Shown one piece after another: positions 6,210-14,339 of a stretch of DNA of 22,920 bases. Made by a program: the position numbers and the translations under genes. The stretch's first letter is position 1. Each line of letters begins with the position of its first letter. The notes under the pieces were generated by a model. That model was not told the origin of the DNA. It ran no database searches and saw only the letters and a list, made by a program, of their open reading frames with translations. This DNA is from a virus: the IMG/VR virus record IMGVR_UViG_3300025086_000263, positions 1 to 22,920 of that record. One strand, 5' to 3'.

Positions 6210-8104
6210 GTAACTTATTACCAACAGACTATCAAAGTTTTATACACACCTCACGTTATGCACGTTGGCTAGAGAGTGAGGGGCGAAGAGAGTCATGGAC
6301 TGAGACAGTGGGTAGATATGTATCTAATGTTGTCCATGCAAATGTAGATGAAGAAACAACAAACAAAATAGAACAAGCTATACTTGGGTTAGAAGTAATG
6401 CCTAGTATGAGAGCAATGATGACTGCTGGCCCTGCTGCTGACAGAGATAATACCTGTATGTACAACTGTTCTTATCTGCCAGTAGATGACCCTAAGTCTT
6501 TCGATGAAGCTATGTTTATATTACTATGTGGTACTGGTGTAGGCTTTTCTGTAGAACGTCAGTTCATACAACAACTACCAGAAGTTCCTGAACTGTACGA
6601 TAGTGATACTGTTATTGCAGTAAAAGATAGTAAAGAAGGTTGGGCAAAAGCACTGCGACAAGTAATAGCATTACTATATAGTGGCGAGATACCTAAGTGG
6701 GATGTATCAAATGTAAGACCTGCAGGTTCTAGGCTTAAAACATTTGGTGGTAGAGCTAGTGGCCCTGCCCCTTTGGTAGACTTGTTTAACTTTGTTATCA
6801 AAATGTTTAAAGACTCACAAGGACGTAGGCTATCATCAATAGAGTGCCATGATATAATGTGTAAGATTGGTGAAGTGGTTGTAGTAGGTGGTGTTAGACG
6901 TAGTGCTATGATCTCTCTATCTAACCTGAGTGATGATCGTATGCGACATGCTAAGTCAGGTCAGTGGTGGGAGAACGAACCACAACGTGCATTAGCTAAT
7001 AACTCTGTGTCTTATACAGAGAAACCAGATGCCATATCTTTTATGAGAGAATGGATGGCATTAGTAGAATCAGGGAGTGGAGAACGTGGTATATTTAATC
7101 GTGAAGCGAGTAAGAAACAAGCTGCAAAGTATGGCAGACGTGACCCCAACTACGAGTTTGGTACTAACCCCTGCTCGGAAATTATTTTACGGCCTTACCA
7201 GTTTTGTAACCTCACTGAGGTTGTCGTTAGAGCTACAGATACGTATGACGATCTGGCACGTAAGGTTAGGTTGGCAACAATTCTTGGAACTATTCAGTCT
7301 ACCTTCACTAAGTTCCCATATCTGCGAAAAGTGTGGCAACGAAATACCGAAGAAGAACGATTGTTGGGTGTGTCGCTCACTGGAATAATGGACAACCCAC
7401 TAATGACTACAAAGAATAAAGGATTGGAAAAGACACTTGCAAACTTACGTGCTGTTGCAGAAGCTACTAATCATGAGTATGCTGACTTACTTGGTATATC
7501 TCAGTCTGTCTCTATCACTTGTGTCAAACCTTCTGGTACTGTTTCACAACTTGTTGACTCAGCCAGTGGTATCCATTCCAGACATTCCCCATATTACATC
7601 AGAACAGTTAGAGGAGATAACAAAGACCCACTGACACAGTTTATGATGGATCAGGGAATACCAAGTGAACCTTGTGTTATGAAAGGAGATACTACAACAG
7701 TATTTAGTTTCCCAATCAAATCACCAAGGGGTTCAGTTGTTACTGCAGATCAAACTGCTATTGAGCAGCTAGAGATGTGGTTAATCTATCAACGTAATTG
7801 GTGTGAACACAAACCAAGTGTGACTATCAATGTTAAAAAGGATGAGTGGTTTGAAGTCGGAGCGTTTGTATATGAACACTTCGATGAAATGTCAGGTGTA
7901 TCTTTCTTACCATATAATGAGCATACGTACCAACAAGCGCCATATCAAGAGGTTGACAAGCAGACTTACAATAGTTTACTATTAACCATGCCAAAGAAAA
8001 TTGATTGGTCTAAACTCTCGGACTATGAGAAAGAAGATGGTACTAGTTCTAGTCAGCAGTTTGCTTGTACTGGTGACGTTTGTGAAATTGTAGATATAAC
8101 TTAG
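6206..8104 (+). CDS. nrdJ: Class II (adenosylcobalamin-dependent) ribonucleotide reductase, monomeric type
   Basis: Reduces ribonucleotides to deoxyribonucleotides by a thiyl radical made with adenosylcobalamin. The active-site motif NPCSEI has Asn321, Cys323 and Glu325, and Cys334 follows exactly eleven residues later, the same spacing as Cys408 and Cys419 in Lactobacillus RTPR. An N-terminal redox cysteine candidate is Cys88 in YNCSYLPVDD. The C-terminal swinging pair is Cys621 and Cys626 in CTGDVC, again with the RTPR spacing of five. CVKPSGTVSQL and LLCGTGVGFS are further family signatures. At 632 residues it is shorter than RTPR (739). No class I small subunit is seen, as expected. It would feed dNTPs to the polymerase upstream. 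The start is at the ATGA junction. Confidence 0.93.
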   Translation: MSNLLPTDYQSFIHTSRYARWLESEGRRESWTETVGRYVSNVVHANVDEETTNKIEQAILGLEVMPSMRAMMTAGPAADRDNTCMYNCSYLPVDDPKSFDEAMFILLCGTGVGFSVERQFIQQLPEVPELYDSDTVIAVKDSKEGWAKALRQVIALLYSGEIPKWDVSNVRPAGSRLKTFGGRASGPAPLVDLFNFVIKMFKDSQGRRLSSIECHDIMCKIGEVVVVGGVRRSAMISLSNLSDDRMRHAKSGQWWENEPQRALANNSVSYTEKPDAISFMREWMALVESGSGERGIFNREASKKQAAKYGRRDPNYEFGTNPCSEIILRPYQFCNLTEVVVRATDTYDDLARKVRLATILGTIQSTFTKFPYLRKVWQRNTEEERLLGVSLTGIMDNPLMTTKNKGLEKTLANLRAVAEATNHEYADLLGISQSVSITCVKPSGTVSQLVDSASGIHSRHSPYYIRTVRGDNKDPLTQFMMDQGIPSEPCVMKGDTTTVFSFPIKSPRGSVVTADQTAIEQLEMWLIYQRNWCEHKPSVTINVKKDEWFEVGAFVYEHFDEMSGVSFLPYNEHTYQQAPYQEVDKQTYNSLLLTMPKKIDWSKLSDYEKEDGTSSSQQFACTGDVCEIVDIT

Positions 8105-8113
8105 GAGTATATA

Positions 8114-8584
8114 ATGCTACAACCAATTAAAGGATCATACTACAGAAAGTTTCAACCGCAGTCATATAAGGAGAATGACAGTAAAGCTAAAACAGTAATA
8201 ACAAATTACCTAGAGGGTATCGGACATACTATCCTTGATACAGAAGAAGATTTTTCTTTTGATATAAAGAGTGAAAAGAATGGTGGTATGTATTACTCTG
8301 AAGTAGAGATGAAGAACCAGTGGACAGGTGATTGGAATCCTAAATGGAAAGAGATACGTATACCATACAGAAAGTATAGACTAATTAATAAGTACAAGAA
8401 AGTAGAGGGTGACAATACTTACTGTAACTTTTATGTAATACGTCACGACTGTAAACAAGCATGGAGAATCAAAGACTACCAACTCACTGAAGAGTGTGCA
8501 AAGGAGATATGGTTAGCCAATGCTAGAAGAAAAGAATACTTCTTTCATATCCCTTACACTGAAGCGGAGCTAGTTACATTATGA
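8114..8584 (+). CDS. Unknown protein, possible PD-(D/E)XK nuclease
   Basis: 156-residue protein with TAGGAG before its ATG. A central region reads DFSFDIKSEKNGG then YYSEVEMKNQW: Asp50, then Glu63-x-Glu65-x-Lys67. A buried acid followed by an E-x-K strand is the pattern of restriction-like nucleases, and helices on both sides fit that fold. The second half is basic and aromatic (YRKYRLINKYKK), suited to nucleic-acid contact. It contains no cysteine cluster. The assignment is by pattern only; I do not recognise the family. It lies between the reductase and DUF3310, and its stop overlaps the next start (ATGA). Confidence 0.75.
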   Translation: MLQPIKGSYYRKFQPQSYKENDSKAKTVITNYLEGIGHTILDTEEDFSFDIKSEKNGGMYYSEVEMKNQWTGDWNPKWKEIRIPYRKYRLINKYKKVEGDNTYCNFYVIRHDCKQAWRIKDYQLTEECAKEIWLANARRKEYFFHIPYTEAELVTL

Positions 8585-8814
8585 GTTTTGATCCTGTCAA
8601 CAAACCTGCCCACTACAATTTAAGTGGTGGTGTAGAGTGTATTGATTATATAAAACAAGTGTTAGGTGAGGATGGTTTCATAGCATACTGTCACGGTAAT
8701 ATGATAAAGTATCAACATCGACACAGATACAAGACTAACCCTATAGAAGATATGGAGAAAGCACAATGGTATCTAAACAAAATGCTAGACACAATGAAGG
8801 AAAAAAGAAAATAA
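8581..8814 (+). CDS. DUF3310-family protein (related to the end of T7 gp1.7)
   Basis: 77-residue protein matching DUF3310 almost end to end: VNKPAHYNLSGGVECIDYI (6-24), CHGNMIKYQHRHRYK near 37-51, then DMEKAQWYLNKM near the end. T7 gp1.7, a dGMP/dTMP kinase, carries the same arrangement in its C-terminal half (KPSHY, FGNILKYRLR). A nucleotide-related role is therefore plausible, and the neighbouring reductase and MazG agree. However, the catalytic basis of gp1.7 is not clear from sequence, so this is not a firm kinase call. The start is at the ATGA overlap with the previous gene. Confidence 0.85.
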   Translation: MSFDPVNKPAHYNLSGGVECIDYIKQVLGEDGFIAYCHGNMIKYQHRHRYKTNPIEDMEKAQWYLNKMLDTMKEKRK

Positions 8815-9011
8815 ATCCCTTCAATGAAGGTCAGGTTGCTTTTAGAAAAGGTGAGTTGGGTAATCCATACCCAACCAATACTAACAATAACAGAAGTTGG
8901 GAGTTTGGTTTTAATACTGCATACTTCACCAACCTAAAAAAAGTAAAAGAGTATGAGCAAAAAATTAGCAGAAGAAGCGAAAAAGTTTACAGAGAAGAAA
9001 CGAACCTCTAA
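8766..9011 (+). CDS. Small unknown protein resembling the Rmf/CrpP-type short fold
   Basis: The frame is open from ATG 8766, but the first 15 residues lie inside the DUF3310 gene and look like shadow sequence. The conserved-looking core begins NPFNEGQVAFRKGELGNPYP and goes on to SWEFGFNTAYF. This is the xGxxAxxxGxxxNPY...WxxGF pattern of short Rmf/CrpP-like proteins, some of which bind ribosomes. A Lys/Arg/Glu-rich tail follows. AAGGA at 8797-8801 points to a start near 8811, where the codon is ATA and overlaps the previous stop as ATAA. The protein would then have 66 residues. The start is uncertain and the family likeness is from memory of the pattern. Confidence 0.6.
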   Translation: MVSKQNARHNEGKKKINPFNEGQVAFRKGELGNPYPTNTNNNRSWEFGFNTAYFTNLKKVKEYEQKISRRSEKVYREETNL

Positions 9012-9156
9012 AGCTATGAAGCCCCTCACGGCAAGAAGATACCTAGCAGGTCAAGCACTTGCTGGGTTACTTCCTAGCGTGAAAGGGGCTTCACAAATGG
9101 CAGATGTAAAGAGAACAGCCTACGATTGGGCAGACTATATGCTAGAAGATGATTAA
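8953..9156 (+). CDS. Short conserved phage protein of unknown function, last gene of the + strand arm
   Basis: 67 residues, overlapping the previous gene by 59 bases. After a basic start (MSKKLAEEAKKFTEKK) it contains LTARRYLAGQALAGLLPS and ends in RTAYDWADYMLEDD. Many phages carry short proteins with this same outline (a T-x-R-x-Y-x-A-x-x-AL-x-G helix, then an AD-x-ML helix), which supports a true gene; its function is unknown to me. The ribosome site is weak. The stop TAA (9154-9156) overlaps the stop of the opposing gene. The middle of the gene holds a long hairpin (9018-9092). Confidence 0.7.
   Translation: MSKKLAEEAKKFTEKKRTSKAMKPLTARRYLAGQALAGLLPSVKGASQMADVKRTAYDWADYMLEDD
9018..9092. 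other. 75-base nested hairpin inside the last + strand gene
   Basis: GAAGCCCCT (9018-9026) pairs with AGGGGCTTC (9084-9092), and CACG (9027-9030) pairs with CGTG (9078-9081), leaving a two-base AA bulge. The pairing extends one base outward. Inside, GAAG (9035-9038) pairs with CTTC (9070-9073) and ACCTAGCA (9041-9048) pairs with TGCTGGGT (9060-9067) with one G-T wobble. It is far richer in G+C than its surroundings. No T run follows on either strand, so it is not a standard intrinsic terminator. It lies 61 bases beyond the stop of the - strand operon and could stabilise or process the 3' end of either transcript. The pairing is seen; the role is inferred. Confidence 0.6.
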
Positions 9157-12100
9157 CGAGTTATTTGTATTGCAGGTCCAATACTTTCGCTAGGATCTTC
9201 TTTAGCAATTACATCCATAATGTATTGTCTTCTGTCTATTTCATTTTCAATACTTGTGGCTCTTGCTAGATACTCTTTGGCACTTTTAGCACCATTAAAT
9301 TTGTCAGGGTATCTAGCAATAATACCGTCTAGTTTTTTATTGCCTACATCTGCAGTAATCAGTTCGTATTGATTTCTTATGTATCCTACTGTTCTTTTCT
9401 TTAACTTAGGATTCATTAATGCATTTTGAAAAGCTGCCTCTACAGCTTTCTCTTCTGCTTTAACATACGTATCTATAAATGCCTCTAAGTAATTTGCTTT
9501 TAGAGAGTTTCTTTCTCCATCAGACATAGGCACTTGATCTAATTCATCATAAGTAAGATTTGCATACTTATTATTTTTCCCACCTAACATTACATCTTCT
9601 TTCCAGACATCAAATATAACATGCAACTTTTGCGACAAGTTGTATTGAACTTGATAGGCAAGACTACTATTACGTACACTTTTATTTGTATAAAGCTTAT
9701 ATTCTTTTAGGTTAAGTTTTGTAATCTCTCTTTGTAGTCCAGTGCTTGGTGGTTCTTGTGTCGTACCAAACTGCTTGGTAATAGGGTTATAACTACCCAC
9801 TGCATACGGATTAAATATGCTGTAGAGTTTATAATCATAACCTTCCTTACCAGATATTGGTGTTCTAGATTGATTATAGCTAAACATATTTGTGTCCAGT
9901 AAAAATCTAGATGCTTGGTTTTTTAACATTTCACTATTAAATATATCAGAGATAAAATTTCTTTCCCCGTAGATATCTGGGCTATCTTTTTCTCCGGGCA
10001 TAAGAGGTCTTGTATAAGCATTACCTGCTGCATCAAAGTTAAGTTGTGCATACACATCTCTTGCAATAGTTGCAGGATAGCTAAACGTAGCAATAATGTT
10101 ACCTAGCTCTTTTTCTAAACCTTCCGTAGCTTCGCCTTGATCTATTGATTTAAACAATTCCCTTGCGAAAGGGAACTCTAGGCTAAAGCTACCTGTACTC
10201 AGGTCTGGTACACCACCTAGTATCTCTGCTACATTTTCTTTTGTTGTAGTAGGATTAATAGGAAGCTTGTTTATATATCTATATATCAAGTCACCTAGTA
10301 AAAGGTTAGCTGACCAAGGTCCAGCAACTCTAGCAAGATCTATCTCACCTGCACCACCTTCAAGTTCCATCTTATCAAAATCTATTTCGCCCTGCTTGGC
10401 TGCTGCAGCATATACACCACCTAATAATAATGATATACCTGTCATCTGTCGAGCAAGCCTATCATTTGTAGTTTTTATACCATCACTCCAAGCACCACCA
10501 AAACTTCTTTTAGTAACTTCATCTAGCTTATCTAGACCACCAGTGACCATACCAATAGGTGTATAGTCATTAATGTATTCTAAATGGTTTGCCAAGTATC
10601 TTGGAAATGGTATATCTGCACCTGCAGAAATTAAGTATGGATACTTTCTGTGTAGCTGTTGTAGTGCTGATGCACCACGACCAAACAAAGAAGAATCTTT
10701 TTTATAATCTCTTTGAAAGGTAAATCTTTTTGCTTCATCTACGGCTTTATCTAATACGTTATCTGGTAAGTCTTTTAAAGATCCACCATTTAAAACAAAC
10801 TCAGAAAAGTTTCTACCTAATAGAGGGTTGTTTACTTCTCTAAGTTGTCTATCTATAGAAGAATACAGAGCACCTTGTTTAAATACTGCATCAGTTGCAA
10901 TGTTAGCAATGTTTACTGCCCTACCGATTCTAGATGCAAAACTATTACTATTAGTTTGATTGAGTGTACGAGTATTTTCATAGAATAAATCTCTGTATTT
11001 AATCGGTGCATCTTGCATTAACATGTCTTTGGCAACTATAGCTTCTTCACGATTCATAGTAAGGCCACGTAAGTTTGACAGTGTACCACCTACCCAACGT
11101 CTATTTACAGTGCCATCAGGTAGTTTTTCCCCAAGTGAAACACGAATAGCATTTTTCCAGAAGTGATCTGATATATCAATAAAGGTGTTAAAACCTTGTG
11201 TTGTTACGTTAGCAACGGTTGTACCTATTTGTGATGTCATAAATGCAATTCTTAATGCATCTGTATCTTGTAATCCTCGTAAGGCTTTCTGAGGAATACT
11301 AGGTGCATCTGCATTTTTATTTTTGAAACCTTGCTCTCTACCGCCTACAGCTTCAAATAGATCAGCAACTTCTCTGTCAGCTAAACTAGAAATACCATGA
11401 TTAGCTAGTACATCTATGTTTGCAAAAGTTTTTTTAATTTGACCTGCTTCACCAAGGAGTTTACCTGCTTTAGATAACTCTGCTAAAAATATATAAGAGA
11501 ACTCTTCTGGTGATAGTCCATATTTTTCTCTTATATTATCTGCGAGTAAAGAATCTATAAGTCTTTCACCGTCAGGCTTACGTAGCTCTTCTGTTATTGC
11601 TGCTGTTATTCTTTGACCCGGTTTTAGTTTTAATACATCTTTCATTTCTATTGCAGCAGCAGTAATACTTTTTACAGTATCTAAATCAAGACCTGCATCA
11701 AGCATTCTGTTACCTTTAGTGTTTAAAACTTTATCTTTTAGTTCTTGTCCTCTTGCAACCAAATCAGGATCTAAAGGATCTAACTTTTCATTTAACTTTT
11801 TTGCACGTACAAGATTAACAGCATCAACTACATCCTCTAAAGTCTCATCTATTATCTTTGGTTTTGCATTTGTAATAGTTGTATTGGCTGCTCTATTTGC
11901 CTCTGCTCTAGCTTTTTTACCAACTTGTATATTTCTCATTGTAATATCTACAGCCTTGTTTGCTTTCTTAGCATCCAATGCACCAAAAGCTCCCCCCATA
12001 GTTGCACCAAAAGCTCCAGATATTAAACCATCTCGTATTACATCACCCTTTGTATACGTATAATCATCTATTGTTTCTGCTCTTGTCTCTTGTTGTGCGT

Positions 12101-12737
12101 ATGCCATACCACCACCAAGGGTTCCCTCTATAGCAAATCCTGCACCTGCACCTTTAGCTGCACCTGCTGTAAGAGTCTTTTTAAATTTTTCTTTTACTGC
12201 AGCTTCCTTTATCCCTTCAGATAATAACTTTGACATATGAGCACGAAGAGATAACTGTGCAGTTTTAGAAGCACCTTTAGCTGCTATCTTAGAGAAGATA
12301 CCAGTGCCTAGTGTTCCCACTGTTGCTATTGTAGATGGTGACGAAGCAAAAGCTCTAAGGTAATCTCCTGCACCTTCTAGCACACCAGTACCACCACCTG
12401 CACTAACATCGTAGGCATTCATTAATCTGCCAAAAGCTTTTTTACCTTCTTTAAATTGTCTATCTCTACCTTCTACAGCAGGAACTTTTTCATTCGTACC
12501 AAAGTCTCTTTGTACATAAAGTAAATCTTTTACTGCTGTTGTTTCATTCGTAGACTGATATCTCATATGTTCTACAAAATCATTGGCAAGACCTTGTACA
12601 CCTTTTTCTTCTATTTCTTTTTGGGAATAATTATATCGACCACCAGTAAAAAACTTTTTAAGATCATTTTCAAAAGTTTCATCACCAATTAGATCTGTGA
12701 AATAATTGTCTTCTGCTTTTTGTATATACTCAGCCAT
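9153..12737 (-). CDS. Large virion protein, probable ejection (internal virion) protein
   Basis: 1194 residues, the last gene of the - strand operon. It starts MAEYIQKAEDNYFTDL. Gly/Ala-rich hydrophobic stretches lie at about 112-150, 190-213 and 236-255, the last with GAFGATMGGAFGA, a glycine-zipper-like pattern found in membrane-inserting segments. The remainder is mostly helical and charged, with no cysteine or enzyme motif that I can see. Size, position at the end of the virion genes and membrane-seeking segments fit a T7 gp16-like ejection protein that enters the host envelope with the DNA. No transglycosylase motif is evident; a separate lysozyme-domain gene lies upstream. The ribosome site before the ATG is weak. 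The function is inferred from context. Confidence 0.8.
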   Translation of the reverse strand: MAEYIQKAEDNYFTDLIGDETFENDLKKFFTGGRYNYSQKEIEEKGVQGLANDFVEHMRYQSTNETTAVKDLLYVQRDFGTNEKVPAVEGRDRQFKEGKKAFGRLMNAYDVSAGGGTGVLEGAGDYLRAFASSPSTIATVGTLGTGIFSKIAAKGASKTAQLSLRAHMSKLLSEGIKEAAVKEKFKKTLTAGAAKGAGAGFAIEGTLGGGMAYAQQETRAETIDDYTYTKGDVIRDGLISGAFGATMGGAFGALDAKKANKAVDITMRNIQVGKKARAEANRAANTTITNAKPKIIDETLEDVVDAVNLVRAKKLNEKLDPLDPDLVARGQELKDKVLNTKGNRMLDAGLDLDTVKSITAAAIEMKDVLKLKPGQRITAAITEELRKPDGERLIDSLLADNIREKYGLSPEEFSYIFLAELSKAGKLLGEAGQIKKTFANIDVLANHGISSLADREVADLFEAVGGREQGFKNKNADAPSIPQKALRGLQDTDALRIAFMTSQIGTTVANVTTQGFNTFIDISDHFWKNAIRVSLGEKLPDGTVNRRWVGGTLSNLRGLTMNREEAIVAKDMLMQDAPIKYRDLFYENTRTLNQTNSNSFASRIGRAVNIANIATDAVFKQGALYSSIDRQLREVNNPLLGRNFSEFVLNGGSLKDLPDNVLDKAVDEAKRFTFQRDYKKDSSLFGRGASALQQLHRKYPYLISAGADIPFPRYLANHLEYINDYTPIGMVTGGLDKLDEVTKRSFGGAWSDGIKTTNDRLARQMTGISLLLGGVYAAAAKQGEIDFDKMELEGGAGEIDLARVAGPWSANLLLGDLIYRYINKLPINPTTTKENVAEILGGVPDLSTGSFSLEFPFARELFKSIDQGEATEGLEKELGNIIATFSYPATIARDVYAQLNFDAAGNAYTRPLMPGEKDSPDIYGERNFISDIFNSEMLKNQASRFLLDTNMFSYNQSRTPISGKEGYDYKLYSIFNPYAVGSYNPITKQFGTTQEPPSTGLQREITKLNLKEYKLYTNKSVRNSSLAYQVQYNLSQKLHVIFDVWKEDVMLGGKNNKYANLTYDELDQVPMSDGERNSLKANYLEAFIDTYVKAEEKAVEAAFQNALMNPKLKKRTVGYIRNQYELITADVGNKKLDGIIARYPDKFNGAKSAKEYLARATSIENEIDRRQYIMDVIAKEDPSESIGPAIQITR

Positions 12738-12748
12738 TAATTATGTGC

Positions 12749-13810
12749 CTATATTGTTGGTATTTGTAAAGGTTCTGGAATTGATGGGTCTATAGGTGGT
12801 GTTTCAGATCCACCACCAGTGCCACCATCAGATCCACCACCAGTGCCACCACCTGTTGGTGTTGGTACTTGTAACTTTTGTTCCCACAACCCTCTAACAT
12901 TAGATGCAGGTTCATATAGCTCTGCTAAAAATATGCTGTCAAAATGTTCTTGAAAATGACTTGGGTTTGTTTCTAATCCATTAGTAGCTTTAACATAGTC
13001 TGAATAATCTTGAACAATATTTGAAGCTATACTGGTAAGAAGTTCATCATCCTGCAATATACTAGGGTCTATATATTTATCTTTTATACTATCTGCAATT
13101 TGTAATAAAATTCTATTTTTATTTTCATCTTCTAGTTGATAAACTTGTAAACCTGCTGCATCAGTTCCTGTAGGAATAAACTTAGTTTCAAGCATGGGAG
13201 CAATACGTTTTGCAAGTTCGCTTCTTACTCTTACTCCTACAGTATCTTTTACCTTACCACCCTTATAAATATTATATTCTATTCTAGCTGGTTTAAGTGT
13301 TTCAGTTTCTTCTGTGGGTAATAAATTTATAAGTGCTTCATTTAAATCTTCTTCATTAGTTGCACTGATAGCTTTCATCAATCCTTCTAATCTTTCATCA
13401 TCACTTCTAGTATCATTAATATCTAAACCTGCTTTAACTGAATTAGCTAATACTTCATCGTAAGTATCATCACTAGGATTTAATTCGTTTTCAATCATTT
13501 CAGTAAGCTCTCTTATATACTCCCCAGAAATATCTTTCTTAGATAGTTTTTCTAATTCAAACTCTAACTGTCCAGTTTTTTCTAAAGCCAAAGCTGCTTT
13601 GCGGCTAAAACCAATAGTTTCTGCCATTGCAACTCTTTCTTTTCTTACTGCAGACTTTTTATTATTATTCTCAAGTCTAGTTAAAAGTTCTGGAATAACA
13701 ATAGATTTTGTTTTTTCTAAAGACTCATCTTTAAATCTTTCTCTAGCTTCTATCCTAGCTCTTCTTTCTATTCTAAACTCATTTGCTCCAGACCAAAAAC
13801 CTAACGACAT
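12749..13810 (-). CDS. 353-residue putative virion protein with Gly-rich C-terminal linker
   Basis: Preceded by AGAGG eight bases before ATG, directly after the 175-residue gene. The first 110 residues are highly charged and helical (RIERRARIEARERF, then LEKLSKKD). A middle domain of mixed structure follows (near 170-310). The end is a flexible Gly/Thr/Ser linker, TGGGTGGGSDGG and a second copy, then a Pro-rich end (PPIDPSIPEPLQIP). No enzymatic motif or membrane segment is seen. Its place between the lysozyme-domain and giant proteins suggests a structural or ejected component. I do not recognise a family. Confidence 0.75.
   Translation of the reverse strand: MSLGFWSGANEFRIERRARIEARERFKDESLEKTKSIVIPELLTRLENNNKKSAVRKERVAMAETIGFSRKAALALEKTGQLEFELEKLSKKDISGEYIRELTEMIENELNPSDDTYDEVLANSVKAGLDINDTRSDDERLEGLMKAISATNEEDLNEALINLLPTEETETLKPARIEYNIYKGGKVKDTVGVRVRSELAKRIAPMLETKFIPTGTDAAGLQVYQLEDENKNRILLQIADSIKDKYIDPSILQDDELLTSIASNIVQDYSDYVKATNGLETNPSHFQEHFDSIFLAELYEPASNVRGLWEQKLQVPTPTGGGTGGGSDGGTGGGSETPPIDPSIPEPLQIPTI
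12805..12851. repeat. Tandem 24-base direct repeat in the Gly-rich linker
   Basis: Two copies of the same 23 bases begin at 12805 and 12829 (period 24, start CAGATCCACCACC). They encode the Gly/Ser linker of the 353-residue protein on the - strand. Such a repeat can change copy number by slippage without breaking the frame, since 24 is a multiple of three. Confidence 0.8.
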
Positions 13811-13811
13811 A

Positions 13812-14339
13812 TTAATTACCTCTTGCCATTAAACCTACAGGAGCTTCTTCTTTAGGAGCTTCTTCTGTAGGTTCTTCTTCCATATCAAGTTCACCAACTT
13901 CATCTATAAACACTTCTATTGCTGACTCATTTTTCTTTAAGTCTTGAAGTTCTCTATCTATTTCTCTTAAACTTGCATCCACCTCTTCAGATAAATCTTG
14001 TTCAACCATTGAGTATGGTACACCTACAGCATCTAATATTTTAGCTATAAACTCCATAAGTGGTTTCTTTACTGCAAGACTTACATCAATAGTGTGTACA
14101 CCTTCCAATACAACAGAACGAAGGTAACCTTCAACAAGTGTTTCTACATCAAAACCAAAGTCTATTGCAGCGATAACTTTTTCCATTACATCAGCATCGT
14201 TAAAATAATTTATATGCCCCATTAAAGCTTGTTCAGCATTAACTATTTCTGGTGGTTGTTCGTATGGTGCATTCCCCGGTTCTCTTACAAGAGATTGCCC
14301 CGGTATCGGTGCTGTAAAATCAAAGGCTTCTTGTTTCAT
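13812..14339 (-). CDS. 175-residue acidic putative virion protein
   Basis: Begins with the ATG overlapping the lysozyme gene's stop (ATGA). The N-terminus is extended and Pro-rich, with PIPGQSLVREPGNAPYEQPP at 12-31, a segment I associate with structural proteins of marine phages. A helical domain follows (about 35-115), then a coiled-coil-like part (SLREIDRELQDLKKNE) and a long acidic Glu/Pro tail. It contains no cysteine, membrane span or enzyme motif. It is probably a minor virion or ejection component given its neighbours. The function is unknown. Confidence 0.75.
   Translation of the reverse strand: MKQEAFDFTAPIPGQSLVREPGNAPYEQPPEIVNAEQALMGHINYFNDADVMEKVIAAIDFGFDVETLVEGYLRSVVLEGVHTIDVSLAVKKPLMEFIAKILDAVGVPYSMVEQDLSEEVDASLREIDRELQDLKKNESAIEVFIDEVGELDMEEEPTEEAPKEEAPVGLMARGN

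Noticed and set aside
7077-7634. Two other-frame open frames inside the reductase gene
   Set aside because: Complete overlap with a gene whose catalytic motifs run through the same span; their products look like shadows.
9018-9092. tRNA-like: 75 bases long with a seven-pair GAAGCCC/GGGCTTC end stem
   Set aside because: No T-loop motif, poor T stem, no anticodon arm of standard size and no CCA; the pairing is one nested hairpin instead.
10267-12063. Open frames on the + strand opposite the 1194-residue gene (10267-10566 and 11719-12063)
   Set aside because: They lie wholly inside a good - strand gene, have Ser/Leu/Ala-rich shadow composition, and no convincing motif.
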